In this document: positions 1-7,694 of the stretch, one piece after another
Numbering within the stretch: position 1 is the first letter of the stretch
Layout of the letters: each line of letters opens with the position of its first letter
The notes under the pieces: generated by a model
Seen by the model: only the letters and a program-made list of their open reading frames with translations
Database searches by the model: none
What the model was told of the DNA's origin: nothing
Made by a program: the position numbers and the translations under genes
DNA from: Gloeophyllum trabeum ATCC 11539
Taxonomy: Eukaryota; Basidiomycota; Agaricomycetes; Gloeophyllales; Gloeophyllaceae
Length of the DNA stretch: 10,271 nt
Assembly: GCF_000344685.1 (NCBI RefSeq)
Contig: NW_006920451.1
Span: 1 to 10,271, forward strand
Direction: 5' to 3'

Positions 1-600
1 GATACTTGCTGAAACAAAACAGTACAACGCACCAAAAAAAAAAAAAAAAACAAAACAACTACACATAAACATGCATCCAACACACAAAGCACCGAACAAC
101 AAGTATAACATAGCAAAGCACAAAGGTAACACCCGACGCCCAACAATGACATAGCGCGACCGCTATTCTGAATACACGCACTGAAGTTGCGTCATAAGTA
201 AACAGCAGCCAATCACAGCCATCGAATCCCAACCGGCGCGGCGACACGCCTCAGCCACCGACTACAAACCGCCACAAAAGTCAATTCCCACGGTAAGAAC
301 ATGCCACAGACGACAACGAGCATGCAGTGAAAGACGGAGGTACGATAAAATGCTCAAACTATTCTAGTGGACGGACGACCCAAAATAAGCTCTTCGTAAA
401 AGAAACCACGGAAATACACCGAAACCCCAGGACGAAAACACAGTATTATTGAAAACAGAGACTACAAATCCGATTTTGTAGTCATTTGGAAGTCTCCAAT
501 ACAAGCGTACTTTAAAGCGGACATTGAACGGTGTACATCGTTCGGCACGCACCCAATTTTGCGGGTAAGGACTCATCCTTCTGAGGTCGACTGCCTTTTA
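1..600. other. Gene-free A/C-rich stretch at the left edge
   Basis: I see no supportable gene here. The plus strand of the first 300 bases is strongly skewed: by my hand count about 129 A, 91 C, 45 G and 35 T, so A+C is roughly 73 percent. Skew this strong is unlike the rest of the window. The two minus-strand open frames here (59-247 and 364-576) are low-complexity products of that skew, rich in V, F, C and L, and I do not regard them as genes. The stretch could be an untranslated region, an intergenic spacer or the tail of a mobile element; the sequence does not decide between these. Confidence 0.6.
34..50 (+). repeat. 17-base poly(A) run
   Basis: An uninterrupted run of 17 A residues is followed by an A/C-rich tract. 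A run like this can be a simple slippage tract or the 3' tail of a retroposed (LINE/SINE-like) copy lying on the plus strand and ending at about position 50. No target-site duplication can be checked because the presumed element body would lie outside the window. Confidence 0.9.
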
Positions 601-1000
601 GAGCTTTAAGCAGAGCTGTTTAGCGTGTGAAATATTCTTCGAGATGATCATGTTCCCACGGTTGGTTTCGTCTGAGTCGTGATTTTGGCAAGTGGGATTG
701 CAGTGATATGTACTATGTATTCGTGTATGCGTGTTTATCTATAACTTTTATTTAACTGTCCCTCACCGCGTGTTGTGAACATTAAGGCCTGATGTTGGTT
801 GAAGCTTTTGTAGGCGGTCAGATGACTTCTCAAGCGCGTCGAGGTTGGAATCGTCCTCGTTCACCCCCACACGTACTGCCTTGAATATACGATAACTTTC
901 CTTTGAGAGTGTGAGTTGCATGCTCTAGACACCTGCATTACAGAGTCAGGACAGTTGTTCTCATTGAGGAAATCAGGTACGTACATGATATATCGTTTGG
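601..1000. other. Gene-free T/G-rich stretch, possible 5' region
   Basis: No gene is seen. Between about 601 and 780 the plus strand is T- and G-rich (about 68 T to 37 A and 45 G to 30 C by hand count), the reverse of the first 300 bases. It lies just upstream of the plus-strand coding-like stretch at about 1007, so it could hold that gene's promoter or 5' leader, but I find no clear TATA box. A candidate donor GTGAGT at about 911 and a candidate acceptor ending near 1003 could bound a 5' intron; this pairing is weak. Confidence 0.35.
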
Positions 1001-1006
1001 CAGGCT

Positions 1007-1450
1007 TCTACTTTGTCCGGCGTGTCAATCACTTTGGCAAAGAAAGCTACTGTCTTGCAGGGTCCGGAGAAGACGGGTCGTATGTGGAACACTGCCGATG
1101 AAAAGCTTCTCTTGGCACTCGCCGAGCCATCCTTCCTTGCCCTTGAACCTGTGGCTCTCCCGCTTCCCGCCGTATTATCTCCCAGCGGCTCACACTCTGC
1201 CTGCAGCTCATCCGTTTTCTCAGCTCACTGTCAATCTTATCACGTGGACTGCGGATGCTCGAAACGACCCGAATCTCCTTCTCGAGCTCGGAGAATACAA
1301 AGAGGCCGTCATGGTCGAAGACGCGAAAGATAGGCTGGGATCAAGGGACAATCTTCACGTGAGATACTAGGAGTTTCTCTTTCGCTCCGGGGTCGAGCAA
1401 CATTGCGTCTTGCCTCCGCATACCTGAAGGTGAGCTCCGGCTGTCAAGCA
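1007..1450 (+). pseudogene. Coding-like stretch in two frames, unknown protein
   Basis: I do not recognise the product. Two adjacent open stretches look protein-like. One, in the frame through 1013, reads KKATVLQGPEKTGRMWNTAD and continues to about 1205. The other, in the frame through 1098, is convincing from about 1220 to 1360 and contains WTADARNDPNLLLELGEYK and then EAVMVEDAKDRLGSRDNLHV. The second has C/G-rich third codon positions typical of basidiomycete coding DNA. The two differ by one base of register, so either a frameshift or an unrecognised short intron lies at about 1205-1220. A third stretch ending ATLRLASAYLK is followed by GTGAGC at about 1431, a plausible splice donor. No ATG convincingly starts any piece. 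The region may be internal exons of a larger gene or a decayed copy. Confidence 0.3.
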
Positions 1451-2480
1451 ACGAGCCCTTATGACATTTAGCGAAATCAAGCCGAGATGTGTGAAGGAAG
1501 GGTTGCATGTGAGACAAGTGCATGTCTCATTCTTTTTCACCTTGTCGACCACCGGCTTGCGAGCAACGTCGTCCAACTCCGATCGAGGTTAGAAATTCAG
1601 GAGCACCCGCTTCACGCAGTGCAGAGAAGACGCCGCAGCTCATGTGTAGGCTTGCGGCGAAGCCACTGAAAGTCCACTCAATGTAGTACTCAGCATGGCT
1701 CCCAAACATATAAGAGTAGATAGGCTTCGTGAAATAGTAGACGTCCACACCATGCGCCTTTCCGTCCGTTCAGTCAACTTCCCTGTCGGCTCGCCCTGTA
1801 CGGCCTTCGCTCTCGGACTCTCTTCGAACTGCTTGGCGATGAAGAAGGTCACAGTAATGCGGGGGTGATGACTATGGTGCCGGATTGATGGGGTTCATGG
1901 ATGGGATGGGGGAAACACAGAGAGGAGGTAGGCGTAAGGAGATGAACAAATGGCACGGGCAAAAAGTTGAAGATCTTCGCTAGAGTACGAGATATCGAGG
2001 AAGCCAATACGGCTACGTGTTCTTTGCCATTAAGCAGAGCAGCGGTCCGGGGCTGCACACGTCCGTTGAATGCTTCGGTGCAGACCGAACATGAAAGATC
2101 CTGACCACGGATGTCGTGCTGAAGCTGACGTGCCATACAGGGTGAAAATAAAACGAGTGTGTGCGCTTACAGGATAATGTCAAGCAGCACATCTAAACAT
2201 ATCGCACACAAGATTAGTGACAACAGTCATTATCTGGCTCGACGGGCACGGGGAGGCAGAAGTGAGATGTCGTGCTTGGGTCGTGACTCTCTACTCCTCG
2301 CACAGGCCGACTCGGGACATGCGGATGAAGGGGCAATGCCCAAGTCGGAGGAAGGGGGAGAGCGCGAGGGGGCCGACGATTACGTTGTTACATCGCTCGC
2401 GTCGCTACCCTCTTTCAGGCTCGTCAAGAAATCATGGGGGACAGGCGGGACCGGTGAGGAATACCGACAGGAGTGGTACC
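1450..2480. other. No assignable gene
   Basis: Several short overlapping open frames exist on both strands but none stands out. On the minus strand 1849-2136 is open for 95 codons and includes QDLSCSVCTEAFNGRVQPRT; the single CxxC pair is not enough to call a zinc-binding domain. On the plus strand an ATG-started 56-codon frame begins at 1696. The plus frames at 2159-2540 are rich in R, S and G and look like shadows of GC-rich sequence. I find no repeats or RNA genes here. Confidence 0.4.
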
Positions 2481-2495
2481 AGTAGGCAAATTTAC

Positions 2496-2677
2496 CTGAG
2501 AGGGTTGACATCCATCATTTCGCACTCGTGGGAGCAGTAGAGGCACGGGCAACTGGTCAATGACATGCCGCGCTTGACCGAGGTGGCCGGCGAGTAGGAT
2601 CCGGAGGTTGGGCATAATGCAGATCTTGGCCTCCTGGTAATGCTGTCGCTGCGCTCGACTTCCCCGTTGGGCTTCAC
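2496..2677 (-). pseudogene. Possible exon ending at a GTAAAT splice donor
   Basis: Two minus-strand frames are open across this stretch. One carries NLRILLAGHLGQARHVIDQL; the other carries SCPCLYCSHECEMMDVNPLR, a cysteine-rich run (CxCxxCxxxC). Both end next to CTCTCAG followed by GTAAAT, a good fungal splice donor whose G lies at 2495. I cannot tell which frame is real. The cysteine spacing does not match a zinc-finger class I can name. A downstream acceptor is not obvious in the following 150 bases, so this may be a broken exon. Confidence 0.22.
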
Positions 2678-2859
2678 TGTCCCGAGCCGTGGCCAAGACT
2701 ACGCAGGTGCGCATCGCAGCTGGTTTGCGCTAGTGCTGGCACATCGTCGCATCCGATGAGGTGTTTGGTCCAGGCTTGGGGGAGTGAAGGTAATCGTGGA
2801 ACAGGGACATAGTAGCGTTTAGGGATGACCTGTGGTTGCAGACGGGATACCAGGCAGCA
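2674..2859 (-). pseudogene. Pro/Trp-containing fragment, possibly WW-like
   Basis: A 61-codon minus-strand frame bounded by stops has no ATG start. It includes VIPKRYYVPVPRL followed by PSLPQAWTKHLIGCDDV. A run of prolines, then 'LP-x-A-W-T-K', resembles the beginning of WW-type modules (LPPGW...) found in a large mushroom protein family where a proline-rich linker precedes an LPxxW motif. Only the first part of such a domain is present and the second tryptophan and central tyrosines are missing, so this is a resemblance and not a domain call. Codon endings are mixed. It overlaps the candidate exon at 2496-2677 by a few bases and may belong to a different decayed copy. Confidence 0.2.
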
Positions 2860-3474
2860 TCAAGGACGCCCTCCGTTTTAAGAGTAGCGTCTGTGGACAG
2901 TGCCGAGCTACAAGCGACAGAAACGCCAAAGTTGGCACATGACATTTGCGGTCTAAGGCCCTAAACGTGTTCCAACACGCCCGAACTGTCTCACTTACTC
3001 TGCAGTATTCGCCTCCGGTGCTGCGCGCACACTGCAGCAAGATGGAGACGTTAACCCGGGTAGCGCGCAATAGGTTCTGAAACACTTCGTGCCGCGAAAT
3101 GTTGACTTACGAAACATCGGCGTCTCCATGAGAAGATCATCATGACAGCGTGCGTGACGAACATATCGAGGCACAGTGCCCGGTGTGCCGGCAATGAGTT
3201 GTGACTACAGTAAGAGAAGTTAGCTCGAAACAATGGCCCCAACAGGACTGCGGTGACGGACTCTGGCAATGAGCTAGCCGCATGGACGGATTAAGACAGC
3301 TAGAATCTGGATGAACCGCTGAGCAATGCACGGCGCAGCACGGGGACTTAGTCTTACCATACGGTGAGGCTGGATCCTCATTACTGCACTTTGGTGCAAT
3401 ATTCATAGCCTGACAAGGCACGTACACTGCATTCAAGTTGAGAGGAAGGATATGGAGGTTATTCTGTGACAGAC
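2860..3474. other. No assignable gene
   Basis: Minus-strand frames at 2819-3085, 3051-3269 and 3140-3484 are open but rich in C, H, S and R. They read as non-coding sequence or as sequence whose true frame changes too often to follow. No repeat, RNA gene or clear splice pair was found. Confidence 0.4.
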
Positions 3475-3651
3475 TCAAAAGCATCGACGCCTCCTGCGCA
3501 TAGTGACTCCCTTAGCAATGGCGCGATAAGTCGTATGGATGACTAGCACTCGACGAATAGAGTTTGCTTCTACGTCACCCTTGAGAAAGATCCTCTTGAC
3601 CTTGCACCCGGGGTGAAGGCTCTTCACAGTTGCACCAAGGTTATTGAGCAT
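3475..3651 (-). CDS. Small basic hypothetical ORF (58 aa)
   Basis: This ATG-started minus-strand frame of 58 codons is among the more natural-looking in the window. It contains VKSLHPGCKVKRIFLKGDVE and then SIRRVLVIHTTYRAIAKGV, and it ends in a run of five arginines before CF and a stop. The product would be strongly basic with no signal peptide or membrane segment. I do not recognise the family. It lies about 250 bases downstream of the end of the decayed F-box gene on the same strand, so it may be a 3' exon of that gene whose frame has been lost, or an unrelated fragment. The arginine run next to the stop may be out-of-frame readthrough. Function is unknown. Confidence 0.25.
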   Translation of the reverse strand: MLNNLGATVKSLHPGCKVKRIFLKGDVEANSIRRVLVIHTTYRAIAKGVTMRRRRRCF

Positions 3652-3907
3652 CCGCCCAGCGCAACGAAGGTTCCTTTATGAGGATGACGGAACTTCTTGC
3701 TTGTCGTATCGTCAAGAACACCCTCAGTATCGTTGATAAGACGATGAGCGAGCTATAAAACACTTGCAGGAGGCGAAGAGAAGAATATCGGCGCAAGACG
3801 AGTCCATCTTGTGGCTCTCCCATGGGCGAACGGTCTCTTCGTGAACGATTCCGGTGCACAGCAGTTCGGGCTGGCTGAGCATAAAGGATCCGTATCAAAT
3901 TGATCGT

Positions 3908-4314
3908 CTACAGCAGTACTCCTCTCCAGCGAGCGCTAATCCAAGATGACACAAATGGGACCTGGGGCCTGCTCTCCGGATGGTTGAGTATGTCGGCCCA
4001 ACCACCCAAATCTTGATCCATATATCTTCAGAAATAATACGCGCCGGCGACACCTGAGACAAGACGGGCATGCGCTCCTCTATCAGCTTCTCCACATCTT
4101 TCTCTGCTACGCTGAGATGCTCTTCCGTAGGTGGCGAAGCTTGCTCCCGCATACGAATTGTTCCAATGCTGGCAAGGCGAGGAATTGGATTGGTACCTCG
4201 AGATCGATCTGCACGTGGAAACGCGCGTATACGTTGGCGGAAGGACTGCAACATGCGATCAACCGACGTCTGGGCATCTGGGATAGTCCTGACCGTTGAC
4301 CATTCGTCAGCTTC
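3908..4314 (-). pseudogene. F-box protein remnant with N-terminal coiled coil, frameshifted
   Basis: F-box proteins recruit substrates to SCF ubiquitin ligases, and mushrooms carry very large families with a helical N-terminus followed by an F-box-like domain. One minus-strand frame, open from 4314, reads AQTSVDRMLQSFRQRI, then a charged helical part (EEHLSVAEKDVEKLIEERMP), then VLSQVSPARIISEDIWIKIW. The last matches the family pattern 'SP-x-RR-x-P-x-EIW-x-x-IF'. The frame is then lost at about 3998-4006. The next expected piece, PFVSSWISARWRGVLL preceded by ADILNHPESRPQV, lies in another register at 3911-3997 and ends at a TAG (3908-3910). This matches the second F-box helix pattern '(V/I)S-x-I-(S/C)-x-RWR-x-(V/I)-(A/L)-L'. 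The order and spacing fit one domain split by a single frameshift. The expected 'TPxLW' and the leucine-rich C-terminal part are not seen, so the copy is also truncated. A start could be the ATG at 4254. Confidence 0.5.
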
Positions 4315-4828
4315 TTATACCGCATAAGCTCCGAAGTCGGATGCCTTCTCCCACAAGACACCTCCCGTACCGGAAGCATGTAAAGAGCATGTGCTATAGG
4401 ATGTCATTAACACCATCCCGAGCAGCGATGGCATCCGCCCCACAGTTATTGCCGTCATGATGCTGAGACAGATTATGAGTGAGGTGGTATTGTCCTCGGT
4501 CGGTACCAGCATGCAAGCCACGGTCCAGGGCTTTTGGAACATCATGCTGATGTGCGGGACGCTGCAATCGAGATCCTCTGAAAGTGTGGTGTCGATTTTC
4601 TATGTTCGCCTCCTCCCGCATCGTCGAGTACTCCGACCACACGCGGGTTGAGTCAAAATACCGGTACAGGTTCGGGATCAGCTGATCTTTCTGCCACAGA
4701 CCCGCCTTGAAGTCAGTGAAGCCCACCTCGGTCTGCCAGGATCAGAGGAATAAGAACGCAATGTATGGACCCGAACTGCCCTGAATGCTGAGCGTGTAGA
4801 ATACGACCGGCAAGGAACGAGATGGCAT
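4315..4828 (-). pseudogene. Degenerate coding traces with a hydrophobic segment, unknown
   Basis: Protein-like pieces in different minus-strand frames follow each other. At 4742-4828 an ATG-started 28-codon frame includes SRSLPVVFYTLSIQGSSGPY and AFLFL. At about 4590-4726 another frame reads VGFTDFKAGLWQKDQLIPNL and then YRYFDSTRVWSEYSTMREEA. At 4315-4545 a third, starting with ATG ATG, contains FQKPWTVACMLVPTEDNTTS followed by LIICLSIMTAITVGRMPSLL, which is hydrophobic enough to be one or two membrane segments. I cannot name the family. The pieces may be exons of one membrane protein with lost frames, lying upstream of the F-box remnant on the same strand. No splice pair joins them convincingly. 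Confidence 0.25.
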
Positions 4829-4829
4829 C

Positions 4830-5429
4830 TTGCTGTTCAAACGGATCTTGACTAGTTTCCGCATATTCTCCACAGCTTGTACTCAGCGACTCATTCGTAC
4901 GCACGGATGACTGCCTCGCGATAGGAGGTCATCCGACCGATCAACGCAATTTTCCACTTATTCCCAATTCTGGAAAATGTTGTTGAGCCTAAGCTCATCA
5001 GGACCGCTCGCTTGACTGCTGAACACCTTCACCGGCACCTGCAAAAAACGCCCAAAGTGTCTCCTTTCTCATCTCCTCATTGGTTAAATATCAATTCGGT
5101 GAGAACTGTTCTCCGCCCATTGTCTAGGGCTTTGGCAAGGTCCCCACTCGAGCTCGCATACGGAGAAGGGGAGAAGAGGGTTTCCACTGGAGTAGACACG
5201 AGTATCGCCCCGTTAGATGGTCGTGAGCGATCGCGGCAAGCTGTTCGTTGGTATACGGTGTGACCCAGGTCCACTCAGTGCTTGCTGAACCAGTGTAACA
5301 GTCGCGCGACGAGCAACAATAATTGCTGTATCCGATAACACTGTCGTTCGTGCGGTCCTGGTTGACGTTGACGAGGTCACCAGCTCCGTCGGCTCTAGAT
5401 CGTAGTATGATACAGACTGTCGACGTATC
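4830..5429. other. No assignable gene
   Basis: Open frames on both strands overlap here (plus 5012-5263; minus 4713-4904, 5077-5274 and 5213-5431), and each has some natural-looking segments, for example TSSTSTRTARTTVLSDTAII on the minus strand. The two minus-strand frames at 5077-5431 overlap around 5213-5274. They could be the decayed 3' part of the duplicated gene copy A immediately upstream. I see no motif, repeat or RNA gene. Confidence 0.35.
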
Positions 5430-5621
5430 ACTATCAGAGTTGGATGAGGTGGTTGGTCCTCGTGGACGAATCGCGATACTGTAAGAAGCTGTCGGGCGTC
5501 TGTGGCGATCCAGTCATCTCACCAGCAAGCGGGAAGTCCAAGATGAGGTCGCAGATCTGGAAGCGGAGACCGAGAAATACAGGCCACGGATGAGGCCGTG
5601 GAAATTCGTATAGGCCATGTC

Positions 5622-5680
5622 CTTTTGTGAATGAGCATTAAGGATAACCGAATGCATGATCACCAGAAGGCAGAACAGAC
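5622..5680 (-). other. Intron of copy A (59 bp)
   Basis: Read on the minus strand it begins GTCTGTTC and ends CTTAATGCTCATTCACAAAAG. The CTTAATG element about 20 bases before the acceptor fits a fungal CTNA branch site. Removing it joins two otherwise differently framed exons into one open frame. It lies at the same place as the intron at 6328-6378 in copy B. Confidence 0.5.
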
Positions 5681-5768
5681 CTGTACTGTTCTTGAACCTG
5701 ATATATTCCGCCACGTCGGGGTCAGAGATCAGCCGTAGTACACGGTTGACCAGCATTGAGTTGACCTT

Positions 5769-5813
5769 CTCATACAGTTAGACGAAACGGTCTTCGCCAT
5801 GACACGCATTCAC
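5769..5813 (-). other. Probable second intron of copy A (45 bp)
   Basis: On the minus strand it starts GTGAATGCG, has a consensus CTAAC branch site at 5777-5781, and ends TGTATGAG before AAGGTCAAC. The homologous stretch in copy B ends ATATATGAG before ATGAAC. It removes an in-frame TAA that otherwise sits two codons upstream of the middle exon's open frame. Confidence 0.4.
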
Positions 5814-6327
5814 CCCAGTTTGTTCCCGAATGTCAGTCCTGTTATTGATACCCGGACACTGTATTTAGAGTCAGCAGGCTCGAGGAAATCTGGGAAAACC
5901 GTCCTCGAACGCACGGTGGGTAAATTACTGGACCTGAAAGAGGCACTCGTGGGGGTTTGCCATAGGCTTGCTCGATGAGAGCCAACTTCTGGCACCGCAA
6001 CTACTTTAAGCGCCCTTCGCGGAGTACGCCTCCTTCTGCATCTCTAGTGGAAAGACAAGAGGCTTGATGTCGTGCTTGTACGACGTGGAGAAATGGGTTA
6101 GCGCTGATATAAGACTGGATGAGGTAACGAGCATCTTCAGCTGCGGATCAGAATGGGAGATCCAGCCAATCGATGCATCACAAAAAGGTTTCTGGGCATC
6201 GTCCAGCCATCTTGCTAACACGCTGAAGTCTTAAAACGACGAGGGTACCGAGCGCGAGGCCATACCAAGACTGAGAAATTGCAAACCACAAATGAGGCGT
6301 CAGGTGTTCGCATAGGCCATGTGAAGC

Positions 6328-6378
6328 CTGAAAGGAGCATTTAGTATAGGGTATGATGCGGTACTGCAGGGAACATAC
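6328..6378 (-). other. Intron of copy B (51 bp)
   Basis: This is the best splice unit in the window. On the minus strand it begins with the consensus donor GTATGT, contains TACTAAA as a branch site, and ends in CTCCTTTCAG. It interrupts copy B at the same place as the 5622-5680 intron in copy A. With this exact donor the preceding codon is TAG. Using the alternative GTATAG donor six bases upstream (G at 6384) keeps the frame open across the junction. Confidence 0.6.
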
Positions 6379-6474
6379 CTATACTTGTTGTTTCTCCTGG
6401 ATTTGAACAACGCCCATCACGTTGCGGTCCAGATTCAACGATAGTGGACGGTCGAGTAGCATCAAGTCGTTCAT

Positions 6475-6517
6475 CTCATATATTTTTGACAGAATGATCT
6501 CAATCATACCCATACAC
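6475..6517 (-). other. Probable second intron of copy B (43 bp)
   Basis: On the minus strand it starts GTGTATGG and ends AAAAATATATGAG before ATGAACGAC. A GC donor at 6521 (GCGAGT) would align exactly with the GTGAAT donor of copy A but is non-canonical. Either choice keeps the flanking frame (ending YQQLDWHLRKRVR) in phase with MNDLMLL. Confidence 0.35.
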
Positions 6518-6974
6518 TCGCCCGCACTCGTTTCCTAAGATGCCAATCAAGTTGTTGATACCCTGATGCCACCTGCACACGAGGAGTGCGGCCCGTTCCA
6601 TATCGGCGGGCTTGATCTAAGTTGGTAGAGACCGTGCTTGTCCTGCCGGAAAGACAACAAATACTCCACGTAAGCGTCGATGATATTCTCCCGATGAACT
6701 CAGTGTGGTTACGGGCAGAGATGTTGTCGTATGGATTCAGGCTCTCCATTCCAGCGACCTTAAGGCGCGCTGCGTAGGGGCAAGCCACTTGATCCGAGAG
6801 GCCCTCGTGCTGGTTGTGATAGGCCCGTCGATGAGCCTTGGTTTGTGCCATCCAGAACGCCCCCCTACAGCGAAATCTGAAGTCAAGGATATCCACTTCA
6901 TCACCCGACTCTACCACGCGTCGGCGGCGAGATGTGCAACTCTTCTTAACCAACTAGTGGGACAACGCTGAGGG

Positions 6975-7404
6975 GGGAATGTAGACCAACGCGAGTGCAA
7001 CAGATGAGATGCTGTATGCGTAGAAGCCACTCGGAATATGGAATAGAAGGAGTTCTAATTCAGTACGTACCAATCAACAGGAGAGTAGATCGGATGGCAG
7101 GCCCGCCTGACAGTGTACCACCGCAGTCACACCCCGTTCGCAAGTTCGCCGAGCCCGACTTTGTCGATGGCCCAATGAAACAACCGCTAGGCCTGCCACA
7201 GCTGGTGTTTCAACGCAGTCTCACTTGATGAGGATGAGCGTCCACTGGTTAACGTATCTTGCAGCCCCATAACTGGCCATGCCAGAGTGAACCTTCGTAG
7301 CCGAGGAGCCATACTCAGAAGGACTCACCGGCTCCTCTTGCTGTCATCGGGTCTCTTCTTCTCCTTCTGCCTTTTCTCATTTTTATTCCGCTGGCCTCCA
7401 TAGA
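6975..7404. other. No assignable gene
   Basis: The plus strand has a 77-codon GTG-started frame at 6995-7228 with VLIQYVPINRRVDRMAGPPD and PVRKFAEPDFVDGPMKQPLG. It looks moderately protein-like but has no recognisable motif, start context or splice signals. The rest is featureless. A T/C-rich tract at about 7335-7390 could be a pyrimidine-rich leader on the plus strand. Confidence 0.3.
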
Positions 7405-7408
7405 GGCT

Positions 7409-7694
7409 TCACCCAATTGGAAACCGTATCGACAACCAAGGGTCTGCTGCACTAGATCGACGTCACTACCACATGATTTCTTGGGAATATTAACAACTAA
7501 CCTTTCTTCCAGACGTCTTCCGACGATGTCGGCTTGCCCGGCAGAGTCATTGTCTCTTTCGCACGGCTGTCGGTACAAGTCTTTGCAAAGATTTTGCAGT
7601 AACGGGCGAAGATACGGTCTGCGAGCGCTTTCACTGCAACATCTGATTCTTCTCCCTGATGTCTGCAGTCAAACTCGCCCAAATCTGACCGCAA
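7409..7694 (-). pseudogene. Two-exon coding-like fragment, unknown
   Basis: The minus-strand frame 7502-7694 reads ESDVAVKALADRIFARYCKI and FAKTCTDSRAKETMTLPGKP, ending EDVWKKG and a stop if unspliced. A donor GTTAGT (G at 7501) and an acceptor TGCAG (7447-7448) define a 55-bp intron. Removing it gives WKKADPWLSIRFPIG and a TGA at 7409-7411. The helical, charged composition and the good donor suggest real coding origin. The 5' end is uncertain: the first codon is TTG, and the next upstream protein-like stretch (7669-7842) is in another register. I do not recognise the family. Confidence 0.3.
7447..7501 (-). other. Candidate intron (55 bp)
   Basis: On the minus strand it begins GTTAGTTG, a consensus-like fungal donor, and ends GATCTAGTGCAG. 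Possible branch sites are TTAATA near the donor and GTGAC further on. Its removal extends the upstream frame by about 13 codons before a stop. Confidence 0.35.

Larger units (their letters stand above)
5430..5995 (-). pseudogene. Copy A of a duplicated, intron-containing unknown gene
   Basis: I do not recognise the protein, but a spliced reading is visible. A middle exon (5681-5768) reads KVNSMLVNRVLRLISDPDVA and EYIRFKNST. Removing 5622-5680 keeps the frame into a third exon that reads GHGLYEFPRPHPWPVFLGLR, then FQICDLILDFPLAGEMTGSP and QTPDSFLQYRDSSTRTNHLI, ending QL and a TGA near 5450. That is about 60 codons open only after splicing. A second intron (5769-5813) would join upstream sequence in which ATIREQTG-like and FLEPADSKYS-like pieces lie in different registers, so the 5' part is frameshifted. 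The copy aligns with 6105-6635 (copy B) at about 65-70 percent in the best 80-base block. Its first donor is GTCTGT, a departure from the GTATGT seen in copy B. No start codon can be assigned. Confidence 0.4.
5430..6635. repeat. Diverged tandem direct repeat, unit offset about 680-720 bp
   Basis: Sequence at about 5430-5915 recurs in the same orientation at about 6105-6635. The clearest blocks are 5566-5650 against 6269-6350 (shared features GAGAAAT, CCAC, ATGAGG, TTCG, ATAGGCCATGT and GAGCATT), 5680-5775 against 6378-6481 (ending in CTCATA), 5820-5905 against 6540-6625, and GTTGGATGAGGT at 5440 against ACTGGATGAGGT at about 6115. The blocks are collinear with small indels. The repeat holds the two gene copies and both introns. 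Confidence 0.6.
6004..6953 (-). pseudogene. Copy B of the duplicated, intron-containing unknown gene
   Basis: This is the longer copy. The first exon region is open from 6953 (immediately after a TAG, no ATG) and includes AHRRAYHNQHEGLSDQVACP and NPYDNISARNHTEFIG. The natural-looking frame then changes, to ENIIDAYVEYLLSFRQDKHG and later to PADMERAALLVCRWHQGINN, so at least two frameshifts are likely. The middle exon reads MNDLMLLDRPLSLNLDRNVM and GVVQIQEKQQ. After the intron at 6328-6378 the frame reads ASHGLCEHLTPHLWFAISQS, matching GHGLYEFPRPHPWPVFLGLR of copy A. It runs through KMAGRCPETFL, a TGA, a second TGA, and then ARYLIQSYISANPFLHVVQA, to a TAG near 6004. Two in-frame stops plus the frameshifts make it a pseudogene on this reading. 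The family is unknown to me. Confidence 0.4.

Noticed and set aside
1849..2136. Minus-strand CSVC motif as a RING or zinc finger
   Set aside because: Only one CxxC pair is present with no further spaced Cys/His ligands in frame.
3740..3844. Plus-strand helical stretch ERAIKHLQEAKRRISAQDES
   Set aside because: It resembles the coiled-coil lead of mushroom F-box proteins, but it is only 34 codons between stops and no F-box follows.
6010..6234. Plus-strand frame of 74 codons containing SCLYDVEKWVSADIRLDEVT
   Set aside because: It looks natural, but the duplicated unit's splice signals and the alignment of copies A and B favour the minus strand. It lacks a start near its beginning and a splice context. 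It remains a minor alternative.
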